Origin: Beroe forskalii
Lineage: Eukaryota > Ctenophora > Nuda > Beroida > Beroidae
DNA: 64,000 nucleotides
Direction: 5' to 3'
Assembly: GCA_011033025.1 (NCBI GenBank)
Contig: WFMF01000203.1
Coordinates: 124,001-188,000, forward strand
The translations under genes were made by a program, and so were the position numbers. Positions 45,541 through 57,895 of this stretch are shown here, one piece after another. Within the stretch, counting starts at the first letter, position 1, and each line of letters begins with the position of its first letter. Under the pieces are notes generated by a model. It searched no databases. It was given only the letters and a program-made list of their open reading frames with translations, and was not told the DNA's origin.

Positions 45541-47194
45541 ATGGATTCCTGACCACCCCTCCCTCCCCCTGACCACCCCACCCTCCCCCTGACCACCCCT
45601 CCCCCTGACCACCCCACCCTCCCCCTGACCACCCCTCCTCCCCCTGACCACCCCACCCTCCCCTGACCACCCCAACCTCCCCTGACCACCCCACCCTCCC
45701 CTGACCACCCCACCCTCCCCCTGACCACCCCTCCCACCCCTCCCACCCTACCCCTCCCCTGACCACCTCACCCTCCCCTGACCACCCCCACCCTCCCCTG
45801 ACCACCCCAACCTCCCCTGACCACCCCACCTCCCCCCTGACCACCCCACCCTCCCCCTCCCACCCCACCCTCCCCTGACCACCCCACCCTCCCCCTGACC
45901 ACCCCCACCCTCCCCCTGACCACCCCACCCTCCCCCTCCCACCCTCCCCTGACCACCCCACCCTCCCCTGACCACCCCACCCTCCCCTGACCACCCCACC
46001 CTCCCCCTGACCACCCCACCCTCCCCCTGACCACCCCTCCCACCCTCCCACCCTCCCCTCCCACCCTCCCCCCTGACCACCCCACCCTCCCCCCCTCCCA
46101 CCCTCCCCCTGACCACCCCACCCTCCCCCCTCCCACCCTCCCCCCTCCCACCCCACCCTCCCCTGACCACCCCACCCTCCCCTGACCACCCCACCCTCCC
46201 CTGACCACCCCACCCTCCCCTGACCACCCCACCCTCCCCCTCCCACCCTCCCCTGACCACCCCACCCTCCCCTGACCACCCCACCCTCCCCTGACCACCC
46301 CACCCTCCCCCTGACCACCCCACCCTCCCCTGACCACCCCTCCCTCTCCCTGACCACCCCACCCTCCCCTGACTACCTCTTCCTCTCCCCTGACCACCCC
46401 AACCTCCCCCTGACCACCCCTCCCTCCCCCTGACCACCCCACCCTCCCCCTGACCACCCCACCCTCCCCTGGCCACCCCTCCTCCCCTGACCACCTCACC
46501 TCCCCTGGCCACCCCTCCCTCCCCTGACCACCCCAACCTCCCCCTGACCACACCTCCCTCCCCTGACCACCCCACCCTCCCCTGACCACCCCACCCTCCC
46601 CTGACCACCCCACCCTCCCCTGACCACCCCACCCCTCCCCTGACCACCCCACCCTCCCCTGACCACCCCACCCTCCCCTGACCACCCCTCCCCTGACCAC
46701 CCCACCTCCCCTGACCACCCCTCCCTCCCCCCTGACCACCCCAACCTCCCCCTGACCACCCCTCCCTCCCCTGACCACCCCTCCCTCCCCTGACCACCCC
46801 ACCCTCCCCTGACCACCCCTCCCCTGACCACCCCACCCTCCCCTGACCACCCCTCCTCCCCTGACCACCCCACCCTCCCCTGACTACCTCTTCCTCTCCC
46901 TGACCACCCCATCCTCCCCTGACCACCTCACCCTCCCCTGACCACCCCACCCTCCCCTGACCACCCCTCCCTCCCCCTGACCACCCCACCCTCCCCTGAC
47001 CACCCCACACTCCCCTGACCACCCCTCCCTCCCCTGACCACCACACCCTCCCCCTGACCAGCCCACCCTCCCCTGACCACCCCACCCTCCCCCTGACCAC
47101 CCCTCCCTCCCCCCCCTGACCACCACACCTCCCCTGACCACCCCACCCTCCCTTGACCAGCCCACTCCTCCCCCTCCCACCCTACCCTCCCCCC
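45541..47194. repeat. C-rich 20-21-bp minisatellite (CCCCTGACCACCCCACCCTC)
   Basis: About 80 units of CCTGACCACCCCACCCTCCC. The minus strand is G-rich with runs GGGGAGGGTGGGG, giving strong G-quadruplex potential. The unit lacks stops, so several minus frames stay open for up to 450 codons; these Gly/Val/Arg/Trp repeats are not credible proteins. Confidence 0.95.
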
Positions 47195-47475
47195 CAGTGG
47201 AATAATTTTTAAAAGTGGCTGGGAATGAGGATTTAGCGGGAAAATGGCTTTTTCTGCCTGGTGGCGTCTCTAAAATCTAAGACTACTTCATTCATGATTT
47301 CATGTCTCAAAATCACGGAAATGTGGAGAGGGCTCGTCAAATTTGACTATTCTTTGAGAAATGATGTAGGAAAGTAGGAAATTGAATCAATACAGTATCA
47401 CAATAAAACACTGAAAGCAATTAATAAGTAACGAATTTTACTCGTATAGTACCACATTATTTACATAGTGTATCA

Positions 47476-47562
47476 TGGCTGCTTAGCTCAGTTGGGAGCG
47501 CGCCTGTCTAGCACATTGATATGTCGTACGCGAGGTCCATGGTTCAAGCCCGACTATCGACA
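47476..47562 (+). tRNA. tRNA-like sequence, probably a pseudogene or SINE head
   Basis: Box A TTAGCTCAGTTGGGAGCG and box B GGTTCAAGCCC are good. The acceptor ends do not pair and the anticodon arm region is too long, so a functional tRNA is unlikely. Confidence 0.35.
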
Positions 47563-48079
47563 AATTTAAATTTTCATTTTCGTAGCCTATCTTCAGTTTT
47601 CTGATATAATAGCAAATAATAATAATACGGTAGCAAATAATGATCCTACAGCGTAATCAGTTCATCAGAAAGATTTTAAATTGATTCAAAAAAATTCTAA
47701 AATTGATTCAGCAGTTTGATTTCGAAATACAGTGGGATCTACTCAAATAAGCATTGCACTGGTCGTTTAAACTAGAACTTCCAAAATTTTGAGTTCCACA
47801 ACAAAAATATGATATGGTGAGTTCCTGGCTGTATGGCGAGTTCCTGGCTGTATAAACAAGCAATAGTAGCCCTGCAGCGGATTTTAGGAGTCCCTGGCTA
47901 CTTTTGGAGTCTGGCAGCTAGTTTGGGAATATTTTGGCTAGATTAGGATCCTGGTTGCTTTTTTATAGTCTGGTAAGTTATGCACATCTGTCTGCAAAAA
48001 TTGTTAGAGTTCCATGGACACTTGTTATACCTTCCTTAGACCATTTTGAACGAAATTAGCCCGGAAGCCAAATTTTTCA

Positions 48080-49040
48080 GATGGGGCTCGCCCCATTTTT
48101 GGGCCACGCCCTTTTTGCAGTCATCGCACGATCTGAAAATCCATATCTCGGCTTAGGAAGGTCGTACAGACTTCGTTGATAGCTTAAACGAAGCGCAATC
48201 ATCATTTTTTTATACAAATTTTTAATAAATAAAGCTCTAAAATGCTCAGAAAATAAGTTATGGGCCAAAAACCCATTTTGGGGTTCTCGCGACCCATAAT
48301 TTGAGCAATTATCATATCTCGGCCTAGGAAGGTCGTACAGACTTCGTTTATAGCTCAAACAAAGCGCAATCATCATGTTGACATACAAATTGTTATAAAA
48401 AATATGCTCTCAAATGCTCAGAAAATGAGTTATGGGCCAAAAACCCTTTTTGGGGGTTCTCGTGACTCATTATTTGGGCAATTATCAATCCTAGCCTAGG
48501 AAGGTCGTACAGACTTCGCTCACAGATCAAACGAATTGCAATCACTATGTTTGTTTATAGACAACTTGTGAGTGAAAATATCATACAAAATGTCCAGAAA
48601 ATGAGTTATGGCCATGGGCCATAAACCCATTTTTGGGTTTTTGTGATACATTATTTGGGCAATTATTATATCTCGGCCTAAGAAGGTCGTACAAACTTCA
48701 TTTATAGCTCAAACGAAGCGCAATCGTCATATTTATGTATGTCTTGTTAGTAAACATGAGCTCTAAAATGCTCAGAAAAGGAGTTATGGGCCAAAAACCC
48801 ATTTTGGGTTCTTGCAACTCATAATTTGGGCAATTATTATGTTTTGGTGTAGGAAGGTCACACAGACTTCGTCTATAGGCCAAGCGAAGCGCAATCATGA
48901 TGTTTATATACGTGTTAATAAACATATGCTCTAAAATACTCAGAAAAAGAGTTTCGGGCGTTCTTGCAACATGTATGATTTGGGCAATTGTCATATCCCA
49001 GCCTAGAAAGGTCATACAGCCTTCGTTCATAGCTCAAACA
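48080..49040 (+). repeat. ~195-bp satellite, about five units
   Basis: Each unit has ATATCTCGGCCTAGGAAGGT, CGTACAGACTTCGTT, AAACGAAGCGCAATCATCAT, GCTCTAAAATGCTCAGAAAA, GGGCCAAAAACCCATTTTGG. It is related to the satellite at 8-12 kb and is inverted at 51370-51960. Confidence 0.9.
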
Positions 49041-49284
49041 AAAAATGGTGTAAGTATTTCATTTTCTTTCTTACGTATTGAAAGTATATTATCAGTGGCC
49101 AAACAGCTTGTAATTACAAGCTGTTCATTTGCTATTTTTCGAAAATTTTCTTATACACCTGCAGTCTGCACTTCAGTTCAAGTGCACTTCAGATACAGGC
49201 CTGAGGCCTTGCACTTCTCTTTACAACTGGTTTACTGGTTACTTACAGTAATTGGTCATTTGGTTTAAATTTTAATGGTATTCA

Positions 49285-49676
49285 GTCTCACTCGTGATCA
49301 AAAGATCCTGGGCTCGATTTCTGCTATTCCCACTGAGCTAAGGATGAAAGATACATTGGTATCTCAAGCTGATGCTGCCACATGGTTCACTCAGCCGATC
49401 GAGTACAGGAAGTGTGAAGGAGGGATAAATGAGGAGGTCCCCATTGCAGCGAAGTTTCCACCTGATTTTTTGGTCATCCATACAACTAAGAACTTTCCGG
49501 TCCACTGATAAGATTTAATTTATACTAATGATTTTCCTTATGATTGTATGTCCGACATTGCGATATTACAATATAACATTATAGTCAATAGTCACTATTT
49601 ATATTTATATTTCTACCTTAACCGTTACTTGGATCCTTCGATTCAAGTACGGCTGTTGGAATAGATGTAAAACCTA
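49285..49676 (+). mobile_element. tRNA-derived SINE, copy 4, interrupted
   Basis: Degenerate head, body CGATCGAGTACAGGAAGTGT, GGGATAAATGAGGAGG and CATTGCAGCGAAG, then a ~150-bp AT-rich interruption, then the tail TACGGCTGTTGGAATAGATG. Opposite orientation to copies 1-3. Confidence 0.7.
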
Positions 49677-50066
49677 AAAGATATAAAGAACATTTACAGT
49701 AACGTTTACAATAATGTTACCCATGAAAACACATATTAGCCCGGAAAATCGATAATTGTCAATTCTTTACAGCTCATAAATGCAGAGTAACTCTGCCAGA
49801 AGTACGTGTGCAGTCCGGGACTAGCTATGATCAAACAGAGACCCTTGACCCGTTTTGAACTTGTGTGAAAAGTTTCTTTTCACCACTTCAAGAACATGGC
49901 GGAATGCAAAGTTTGGAGCTGAAAACTCATGAACAGCGTTTTATGAAGCAGCTTTCAAAACCATTGTGAGAGAAGTTCACAATCAAAGATGTTACTCAGT
50001 AGTCTGGCATTTATTTTTCATCTTGATATGTTTTAATTTATTCATGGAAGCCTATTTATTGAAGTA

Positions 50067-50491
50067 CCTTGGCCTTTATTTAGCCGGCCTTTTTTTAACC
50101 GGCCCTTTTTTAACCGGCCCTATGGACAAAAATCGAATCAATTTTGAACCGTTTTAGCCGGCCCCTTGGACAAAAATTTTTCTAGTGGTCACCAGACCAA
50201 GGATTTTTTGCTCTAAAATAGCAATTAAAACCCATTTATATTTAATAACTTGCACCAAAAGACCCAAATCCCGATCGTATATGATGATTAAGGTCATTAT
50301 CATTTATCGTGTTATATAATGACGTTCACGAGAATAAAAGGCAAGCCATAAAAGTTTCATTTGACCTAAATTGACTGGCCTTTAATTTGACCGGCCCCAC
50401 TTTAACCGGCCTTTTTTTTAACCGGCCCTTTGGACAAAAATCTCAATGTCATTTTTGTCCTTAAGGGCCGGTTAAATAAAGGCCAATAGGG
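50067..50491. mobile_element. MITE (TTGGCC..ACCGGCC ends), copy 2, 425 bp
   Basis: Ends CCTTGGCCTTTATTTAGCCG and complement CCCTATTGGCCTTTATTTAA, flanked by TA. It carries internal TTTAACCGGCCC repeats and GGACAAAAAT words shared with copy 1. Confidence 0.78.
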
Positions 50492-50796
50492 TAGGTATGA
50501 AATTATTTATGGAACATATCAAGTATAATATGTCAAGCCAATGCATTGGTATCCAATTTGATGATAATATTTTAACAGATTTACAACTCGTTGTTGTGAA
50601 GACTCCAATATACCAATATATACTGCACCATCATAGCGCAAAATATTGTCAGTCCCAATCGCGTATCAGTCCTGAGTTTTCTGGATTTTCCATTAGCCAT
50701 TAGGGCCTATCATTTGCTCTAATGCTCTATAATAATTGATAAAGTTTGTTTTTAACAAAATAATCGTAGATTATTTTGATTCTTTGGAGGGTGGGA

Positions 50797-51197
50797 TGTT
50801 GTACCCCCCTCGTGTGTAACGTACTTTTGCACTCGGGTTTTGTGTAGCTTACTAATTAGTACGGAAGTGACTTATTGGTTAATGAGGGTTATTTCAGCCT
50901 TGACGCACTTAGTTTCTAATGGGTTTAAATGTCGCGTCAAGGTGTCTCACTTTAGCTGATATGTTAGCATCTCATTAGCAGTATCTTAGTAGCTTATCTG
51001 TCTAATGTTAGTTTTGTAGAGTGCAATGATTGGGTTTATGGGTAGTATATATGGGAGGACCCGAGAAAGCTCGGCCCTCGGGGTCGCTTGACGTTCAGAT
51101 TGTCACCTACTATTGCTATACTGATCTGTATTATACTTTATACCTAGCTATCAGTGTTTCTCTTTGTCCGGGTACGCCCTCACTATTTGTTAATACA
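50797..51197 (+). mobile_element. Possible 3' LTR fragment
   Basis: Purine tract GGAGGGTGGGA precedes TGTTGTACCCCCC; the 401-bp segment ends TTAATACA (TGT...ACA ends) and has a TATATAT near 51047. No coding region is attached, so this is a candidate only. Confidence 0.4.
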
Positions 51198-51369
51198 TAA
51201 GAGCATTGTGTTGTTGAAAAAGAGAATTTGTTTAAACCAACGCAACATTTGGCACACCTTAATTATTGCGTTTTGTTTGATGTATCATCGAATTTTGTAC
51301 AAACTTCCTAGATCAAAATGCAAAAATTCAAACTACGAAAATTCAAAATTGCCCAAATAAATAAAATTA

Positions 51370-51960
51370 TGAGTACCAAACAGGAAAAAATGGGTTTTTG
51401 TCCCATAACTCCTTTTCTGGACATTTTATATAATATTTTCACTCACAAGTTGTCTATAAACAAACATAGTGATTACAATTCGTTTGAGCTGTGAGTGAAG
51501 TCTGTATGACCTTCCTAGGCTAGGATATGATAATTGCCCAAATAATGAGTCACGAGAACCCCCAAAAAGGGTTTTTGGCCCATAACTCATTTTCTGAGCA
51601 TTTGAGAGCATATTTTTATAACAATTTGTATGTCAACATGATGATTGCGCTTTGTTTGAGCTATAAACGAAGTCTGTACGACCTTCCTAGGCCGAGATAT
51701 GATAATTGCCCAAATTATGGGCCGCGAGAACCCCAAAATGGGTTTTTGGCCCATAACTTATTTTCTGAGCATTTTAGAGCTTTATTTATTAAAAAGTTGT
51801 ATAAAAACATGATGATTGCGCTTCGTTTTAGCTATCAACGAAGTCTGTACGACCTTCCTAAGCCGAGATATGGATTTTCAGATCGTGCGATGACTGCAAA
51901 AAGGGCGTGGCCCAAAAATGGGGCGAGCCCCATCTGAAAAATTTGGCTCCCGGGCTTATT
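51370..51960 (-). repeat. ~195-bp satellite, inverted block
   Basis: Reverse complement of 48.1-48.6 kb; the matching outer flank (GGCGAGCCCCATCTG to TATGTGCATAACTTACCAGA) extends to ~52062, then ~60 bp of it is directly duplicated at 52070-52133. Confidence 0.88.
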
Positions 51961-52361
51961 TCGTTCAAAATGGTCTTAGGAAGGTATAACAAGTGTCCAT
52001 AGAACTCTAACAATTTTTGCAGATTTCACCCAATATATGTGCATAACTTACCAGACTGAATAACTTACTCTATAGAACTCTAACAATTTTTGCAGATTTC
52101 ACCCAATATATGTGCATAACTTACCAGAATGAATGACGCGCGTTTTTTGCGCGTTAATTGGATTCTGACGCAGTTTGGAAATTGCTCCTTTATCAAAACT
52201 AGCGAGTTGAGAAGATGGTAATTATTGCGCGGTGTAGAATAGCCAAATATTCATAATATCTAATTTCCTTAATAACTGTCAGCCTAAATGGGCTTTTTTG
52301 CTTCAATTTGGACAAATTTTGGCTGGGATTGCCGCTCCTATAATCCTCATATTATTCCACT

Positions 52362-53292
52362 AAGCCTCCCCCTGACCACCCCACCCTCCCCCTGACCACC
52401 CCTCCCTCCCCCTGACCACCCCACCGTCCCCCTGACCACCCCACCTTCCCCTGACCACCCAACCCTCCCCTGACCACCCCACCCTCCCCCCTGACCACCC
52501 CACCCTCCCCCCCTGACCACCCCACCCTCCCCCTGACCACCCCTCCTCCCCTGACCACCCCACCCTCCCCTGACCACCCCTCCCTGATCCCTCCCCTGAC
52601 CACCCCACCCTCCCCTGACCACCCCAACCTCCCCTGACCACCCCACCCTCCCACCCTCCCCTGACCACCCCTCCCTCCCCCTGACCACCCCACCCTCCCC
52701 CTGACCACCCCTCCCTCCCCCTGACCACCCCACCCTCCCCCTGACCACCCCAACCTCCCCCTGACCACCCCTCCCACCCCCTGACCACCCCACCCTCCCC
52801 CTGGCCACCCCTCCCTCCCCCTGACCACCCCACCCTCCCCTGGCCACCCCTCCCTCCCCCCTGACCACCCCACCCTCCCCCCTGACCACCCCACCCTCCC
52901 CTGACCACCCCACCCTCCCCCCTGACCACCCCACCCTCCCCCCTGACCACCCCTCCCTCCCCTGACCACCCCACCCTCCCCCCTGACCACCCCACCCTCC
53001 CCTGACCACCCCACCCTCCCCTGACTACCTCTTCCTCTCCCCTGACCACCCCACCCTCCCCTGACCACCCCAACCTCCCCTGACCACCCCACCCTCCCCC
53101 CGACCACCCCACCCTCCCCCTGACCACCCCTCCCTCCCCCCTGACCACCCCTCCCTCCCCCTGTGTACCCCACCCTCCCCCCTGACCACCCCACCCTCCC
53201 CCTGACCACCCCTCCCTCCCCCTGACCACCCCACCCTCCCCCCTGACCACCCCTCCCACCCTACCCTCCCCCTGACCACCCTACCCTCCCCT
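52362..53292. repeat. C-rich minisatellite, second block
   Basis: Same unit and same orientation as 45541-47194, about 45 units. Confidence 0.95.
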
Positions 53293-54049
53293 GGGGCAAC
53301 GTCCCGCTTTGTCCCGCTTTGTCCCATTGCTCACCCAAATTTTGGAGCGGGGCATTTTTTGGAGCGGGACAAAGCGGGACATAGTGGGACAAACCGGGAC
53401 ATTTCTGGTATGAAATTGCCAATAATTAAGGAAAAAGTTTATTTTTTGGCTCACTGGGCATTGAATTCATTCAATAAGGGGTGAAACTTCATCTCATGCA
53501 TATTTTCGACCTCATAGTTGGAAATTTGAGCTAAGATTTCAGCCTCATGGACTACTTTTCTTGCCCTCATAGCTCACAGACAAAGTTACACGATCACCTC
53601 AATGCTCTTGAATGCATTTCATTTTGAAAATAGAAGGAAATACCTTTAGGACACTTGAGACAAATGGGACATTGAAAAATAGTATATAATTATGCGTATT
53701 AAAAATCCACTGGCAAAATAGTGCCACAGGCTAGAAAAGATGACATAAGGTCGGCAGCTGATTAACACTTAATGTGTCGATATTGATAGAACAAATAGGG
53801 CTCACAAATGGAATTGGGACATGGACATTGGACAATTGGGACTTTGGGATGACAGAGACGATTGGGACAGATGAAATTGGACGAGGAAACTTGGGACAAA
53901 TGCCACAGAGATGTATGAGACTCAGAAAACGAAAATGCGGAGACAAGTGGGAAAAATACGCAAACTTTCCCTGATACCTTACTGGTGTCAAGGACACTTA
54001 GCCTGAAATACCGGCGCTGACACTAGTTCTAGTATCCAGACAAGCAATC
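53293..54049. other. Unassigned; GGGACA-rich words
   Basis: 53300-53410 has GTCCCGCTTT and the inverse AAAGCGGGAC, forming a hairpin; 53810-53910 repeats ATTGGGACA words. No credible gene. Confidence 0.55.
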
Positions 54050-54051
54050 TA

Positions 54052-54503
54052 AGGTTTTTCTTTCCTGGATGCGCTGGTCACTGGCAACCTAGAACAGGAT
54101 TTTTCTGGATTTTGAAATTTTGCCTTTAACTTCGAAATCTGAGGAGTTTTTGGAAAAGTCACGGGTATTGGCGGTGAAATTTTGGACCTCCGACCTGCAA
54201 TGTCCAAGATTGGTCTGTGATGTCTCAAATGGACTTGTTTTGTCCCGAACTGGTCTGTTTGGGCCTTTTTATTTTCAAATGGGCCTGTGATGTATTAACT
54301 GATTAACTGATGGGCATATATTGTCACGAACTGGCCAGTGCTTTCTCAAATGGGCTTCAATTATTATATCAAATGGGTCTTTGATGTCTCAAACGGGTTA
54401 CGGGCCTGTTTTCGTTATCAAGTTTCTGCTAAAAGTGGGCCTGTGGTGAAATAAAAGTGGGCCTAGACCAAGAAAAATCCTAGCTACATGAAAAGGAAAA
54501 CCT
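54052..54503. mobile_element. MITE (AGGTTTTTC family), copy 2, 452 bp
   Basis: TIR AGGTTTTTCTTTCCTGG and inverted AAAAGGAAAACCT flanked by TA. The right TIR is repeated in inverse just outside (54508-54527), forming a palindrome. Confidence 0.85.
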
Positions 54504-54519
54504 TAAGTTAAGGTTTTCC

Positions 54520-54875
54520 TTTTCATGTCAGAGACACGTAGTCTCATCCACTGTTTCCAGAGATACTGTTTCTCACCTACTGACCAACTGGTGTCAGAGT
54601 CTGGTAGTCTTAACTACTGGTGTCAGACACCCGTAGCCTCACCTACTGTTTTTATACACTCACAGTCTCACCTACTGGTTTCAGACACCCGTAGTCTCAC
54701 ATACTGGTGTCAGACACCCGTAGTCTCACCTACTGGTGTCAGAAACCCGTAGTCTCACCTACTAGTGTCAGACACCCGTAGGTGTCAGACAGTAGACACC
54801 TGTCGTCTCAGCTACTGGTGTCATACACCCTTCGTCTCACCTTCTGGTGTCAGACACCCGTCATCTCTGTGAGCG
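54520..54875 (+). repeat. 29-bp minisatellite (CTACTGGTGTCAGACACCCG unit), short block
   Basis: About a dozen units; its first ~170 bp, including CCACTGTTTCCAGAGATAC, duplicates 61812-61990. Confidence 0.93.
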
Positions 54876-54884
54876 GGGGATTTC

Positions 54885-56640
54885 TAGGTTCATTTCCCGC
54901 CCTGGCCAGGGCGGTAACCCCCTGCATATCAGAAAAATAAAAAGAAATAGAGAGTCGAGACCTATCTAGATCGATTCGTCGTAATATGCATGTGAAAACT
55001 GAGGGAACCTTATTCCCGCCCTGGCCAGGGCGGTAACCCCCCGCGGTATAAAAAAGACTGGCCAGGGGTATAAGTTAGAGATTTGAGTGTCACAGGGTGA
55101 TATAAGATATAATAATATACCAATTATATCATGATAATTATATCATGATAATTGGGAGCAAATTTAAAACGATGAGATCTCAAGAACGGGATATGGTAGA
55201 GCCATGATCGATGTCAGGTTTTGTTGATCTAAGATGGGAAAATGTTATAGGCTATAAGAGAAGTTCTGGTGACGTCATTTTCACGTCACTATGACGTCAT
55301 CAACTTAGCGAAATTTATTTCTATTTTAGCGAAAATAGGCTATTTTCGAGCGTATTTTTCACCAAGAAGGAATGGAGATAGCTCTCTGATTTTTCCGAAT
55401 GATTTTTAGCAAATTTTAAGAGCTTTCAGAAAATCATATGGATCATTGGGCTATCTCGAGTTTTCTTCGAGATATACGCGATTTTCTAAGGTACGGTAAA
55501 AAATCGATTTCCAAATTATAGGACAAAACTTAAACTGAGTGAGATGTCAAGAACTACGACTTATCTTGAGATGAGACCGGTCAAAGTATGTTGTACTAAG
55601 GCGGAATTGTGTGATGGGCTATATGGGAAGTTGGTTTGAGCCTATTTGGGTGCTGTGATGACGTCATCAAAATCGCGTAAAACCACTAAAATAGCGTATT
55701 TTGCGATAGAAGGCTATTTTACGCTACTTTGGACATCTCTAACTCAAAGAGTTTTCATCGGATTATGTTTTACTTTGATTTGCTGCTTTTGAACCTTGAG
55801 ATTTAGCTATAAAACGAGTTTCAGGGCGATCGGTCGAAGATTGTTGTCGTGGGAGGCTTCTAAAAATTGAACTGCAAATTGATTGAAATTACGTTTATGA
55901 CGAAAAATTGTACTGTAATCCTATTCTGTGATACGATGGTCTACTGATAATGGTTTCTCCATGTCTTGCAGTGAATAAGGATGGGAAATATACGATGAAC
56001 TAGTGGAGCACGTGAGTTGACGCGGACGTTTTGTAGAAATTAGGGATTTAAAGAAATTGATATTTACACGGGATTTTCGACTTGATTACGTTGAAATGAG
56101 TTTAAATACGACTAATGCACGTGAAATTAGATCTAGTTGCCATATTTCAGCACGTGAGTACACACGGACGTTTTGTAGAAATTAGGGATTTGAAGAAATT
56201 TATGTTTACACGGGATTTTCGACTTGATTATGTTGAAATGAGTTTAAATACGACTAACGGGGGTCTGAATAACGGGGGTCTGAATAACTGGGGTCCGAAT
56301 GACGGGGGTCCGAATAACAGGGGTCCGCATAACGGGGGCCCGAATGACGGGAGTCCGAATAACGGGGGTCCGAATAACGGGGGTCCGGATAACGGGGGTC
56401 CGAATAACGGGGTCCGAATAACGGGGATCCGAATAACGGGGGTCCGAAAAAAGGGGTCCGAATAACGGGGGTCCGAATAACGGGGGTCCGAGTAACATGG
56501 GTTTAAACTACATACATCTGTCAAGATATCACCACCAAAACCGTTGGACGGATTTGTTAGTCTAGTAACCCCCGCGGGTTTGGATGTGACAACGGAACCT
56601 GAAAAGAGACAAAATGGGCTGATCACATCCAAACCAGCGG
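54885..56640 (+). mobile_element. TGACGTCA-family element, copy C (first of second pair)
   Basis: Double head hairpins CCCGCCCTGGCCAGGGCGG + TAACCCCC (54897, 55017). Three exact TGACGTCA at about 55270-55670. CACGTGAGT + GGACGTTTTGTAGAAATTAG twice. A 15-bp repeat (ATAACGGGGGTCCGA) at 56255-56505 and ending AACCGTTGGACGG with GGGTTACTAGACCAACC. Confidence 0.8.
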
Positions 56641-56644
56641 GGGG

Positions 56645-57895
56645 TTACTAGACCAACCGTCCAACGGTTTTGGTGGTTAATAATAATAATATATAAGATA
56701 ATTTGTGACCCAATTTAAATCGATGAGATCTCAAGTTCTACAAATGGTAGAGACATGATCGAGGTCACGTTTTGTAGATCTAAGATGGGAAATTGCATTA
56801 GGCTATAAAAGAAGTTCTGGTGACGTCATTATGACGTCATTATGACGTCATCAACTTAGCGAAATTTTACTGCTTTTTTAGCGAAAATAGGTCGTTTTCG
56901 AGCGCATTTTTCATCAAGAAGGAGTGGAGATAGCTCAAAAATTTTGAAAAATCGTTAGTAAGTTGGAAATTTAAAGTGCTTTCAGAAAATCATATGGATC
57001 ATTGGGCTATCTCGATTTTTCATCGAGATATACGCGATTTTCTAAGGTACGGTGAAAAATCGATTTCCAAATTATGGGACAAAATTTAAACGAGTGAGAT
57101 GTCAAGAACTGCGACTTATCTTGAGATGAGACCGGTCAAAGTATGTTGTACTAAGGCGGAATTGTCTTATAGGCTATATGGGAAGTTGGTTTGAGCCTAT
57201 TTGGGTGCTGTGATGACGTCATCAAAATCGCGTAAAACCACTAAAATAGCGTATTTTGCGATAAAACGCTATTTTGCGCTACTTTGAACAACTCTAACTC
57301 AATGAGTTTTCATCGGATTATGTTTTACTTCGATATTTTGCTTTTGGATCTCGAGATTTAGCTATAAAACGAGTTTCACGGCGATCGGTCGAAATATGTC
57401 GTCATGTGAAGCCTCTAAAAATTGAGCTGCAGAATGGTTGTAATTACGTTTATGACGAAAAATTGTACTGTATCCCTATTCTGTGATACGATGGTGAACT
57501 GATAATGGTTTCTTCATGTCTCGCAGTTACTAAATGTGGGAAATATACGATGAAATAGTGAATCACGTGAGTTCACGTGGACGTTTTGTAGAAATTAGGG
57601 GATTTAAAGAAATTGATATTTACACGCGATTTTCGACTTGATTACGTTGAAATGAGTTCAAATACGACTAATGCACGTGAAATTAGATCTGGGTGCTACA
57701 TTTCAGCACGTGAGTTCACTTGGACGATTTGTAGAAATTAGGAAATTGGTCAATTCTAGTAATTCCAAGTTAGAATAACGTTGTTTCGGAATGCGTCAGG
57801 TTTAGTTACGTTGGTTCCACCCGAAAGAAATGGACTATCGTCACCAAATCAGCAGGGGGTTACTACGACAACCGTCCCGGTTTTGGAGAGCCTAG
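56645..57895 (+). mobile_element. TGACGTCA-family element, copy D (second of pair)
   Basis: Four exact TGACGTCA (three within ~30 bp near 56820-56850, one at 57213). Strongly similar to copy B throughout; ends GCAGGGGGTTACTACGACAA + CCGTCCCGGTTTTGG. Confidence 0.82.

Larger units (their letters stand above)
47196..52361. mobile_element. 5.2-kb insertion splitting the C-rich array
   Basis: Ends AGTGGAATAAT (47196) and inverted ATTATTCCACT (52351-52361) lie exactly at the borders of the two C-rich arrays. The interior includes inverted satellite blocks, a SINE, a MITE and an LTR-like piece. The TSD cannot be read in the C-rich flanks. Confidence 0.5.

Noticed and set aside
45476-47180. Long minus-strand ORFs (up to 450 codons, Gly/Val/Arg/Trp repeats), and the similar ones at 52347-53327
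   Set aside because: Open in several minus frames at once because the C-rich unit has no stops; codon periodicity is that of the repeat.
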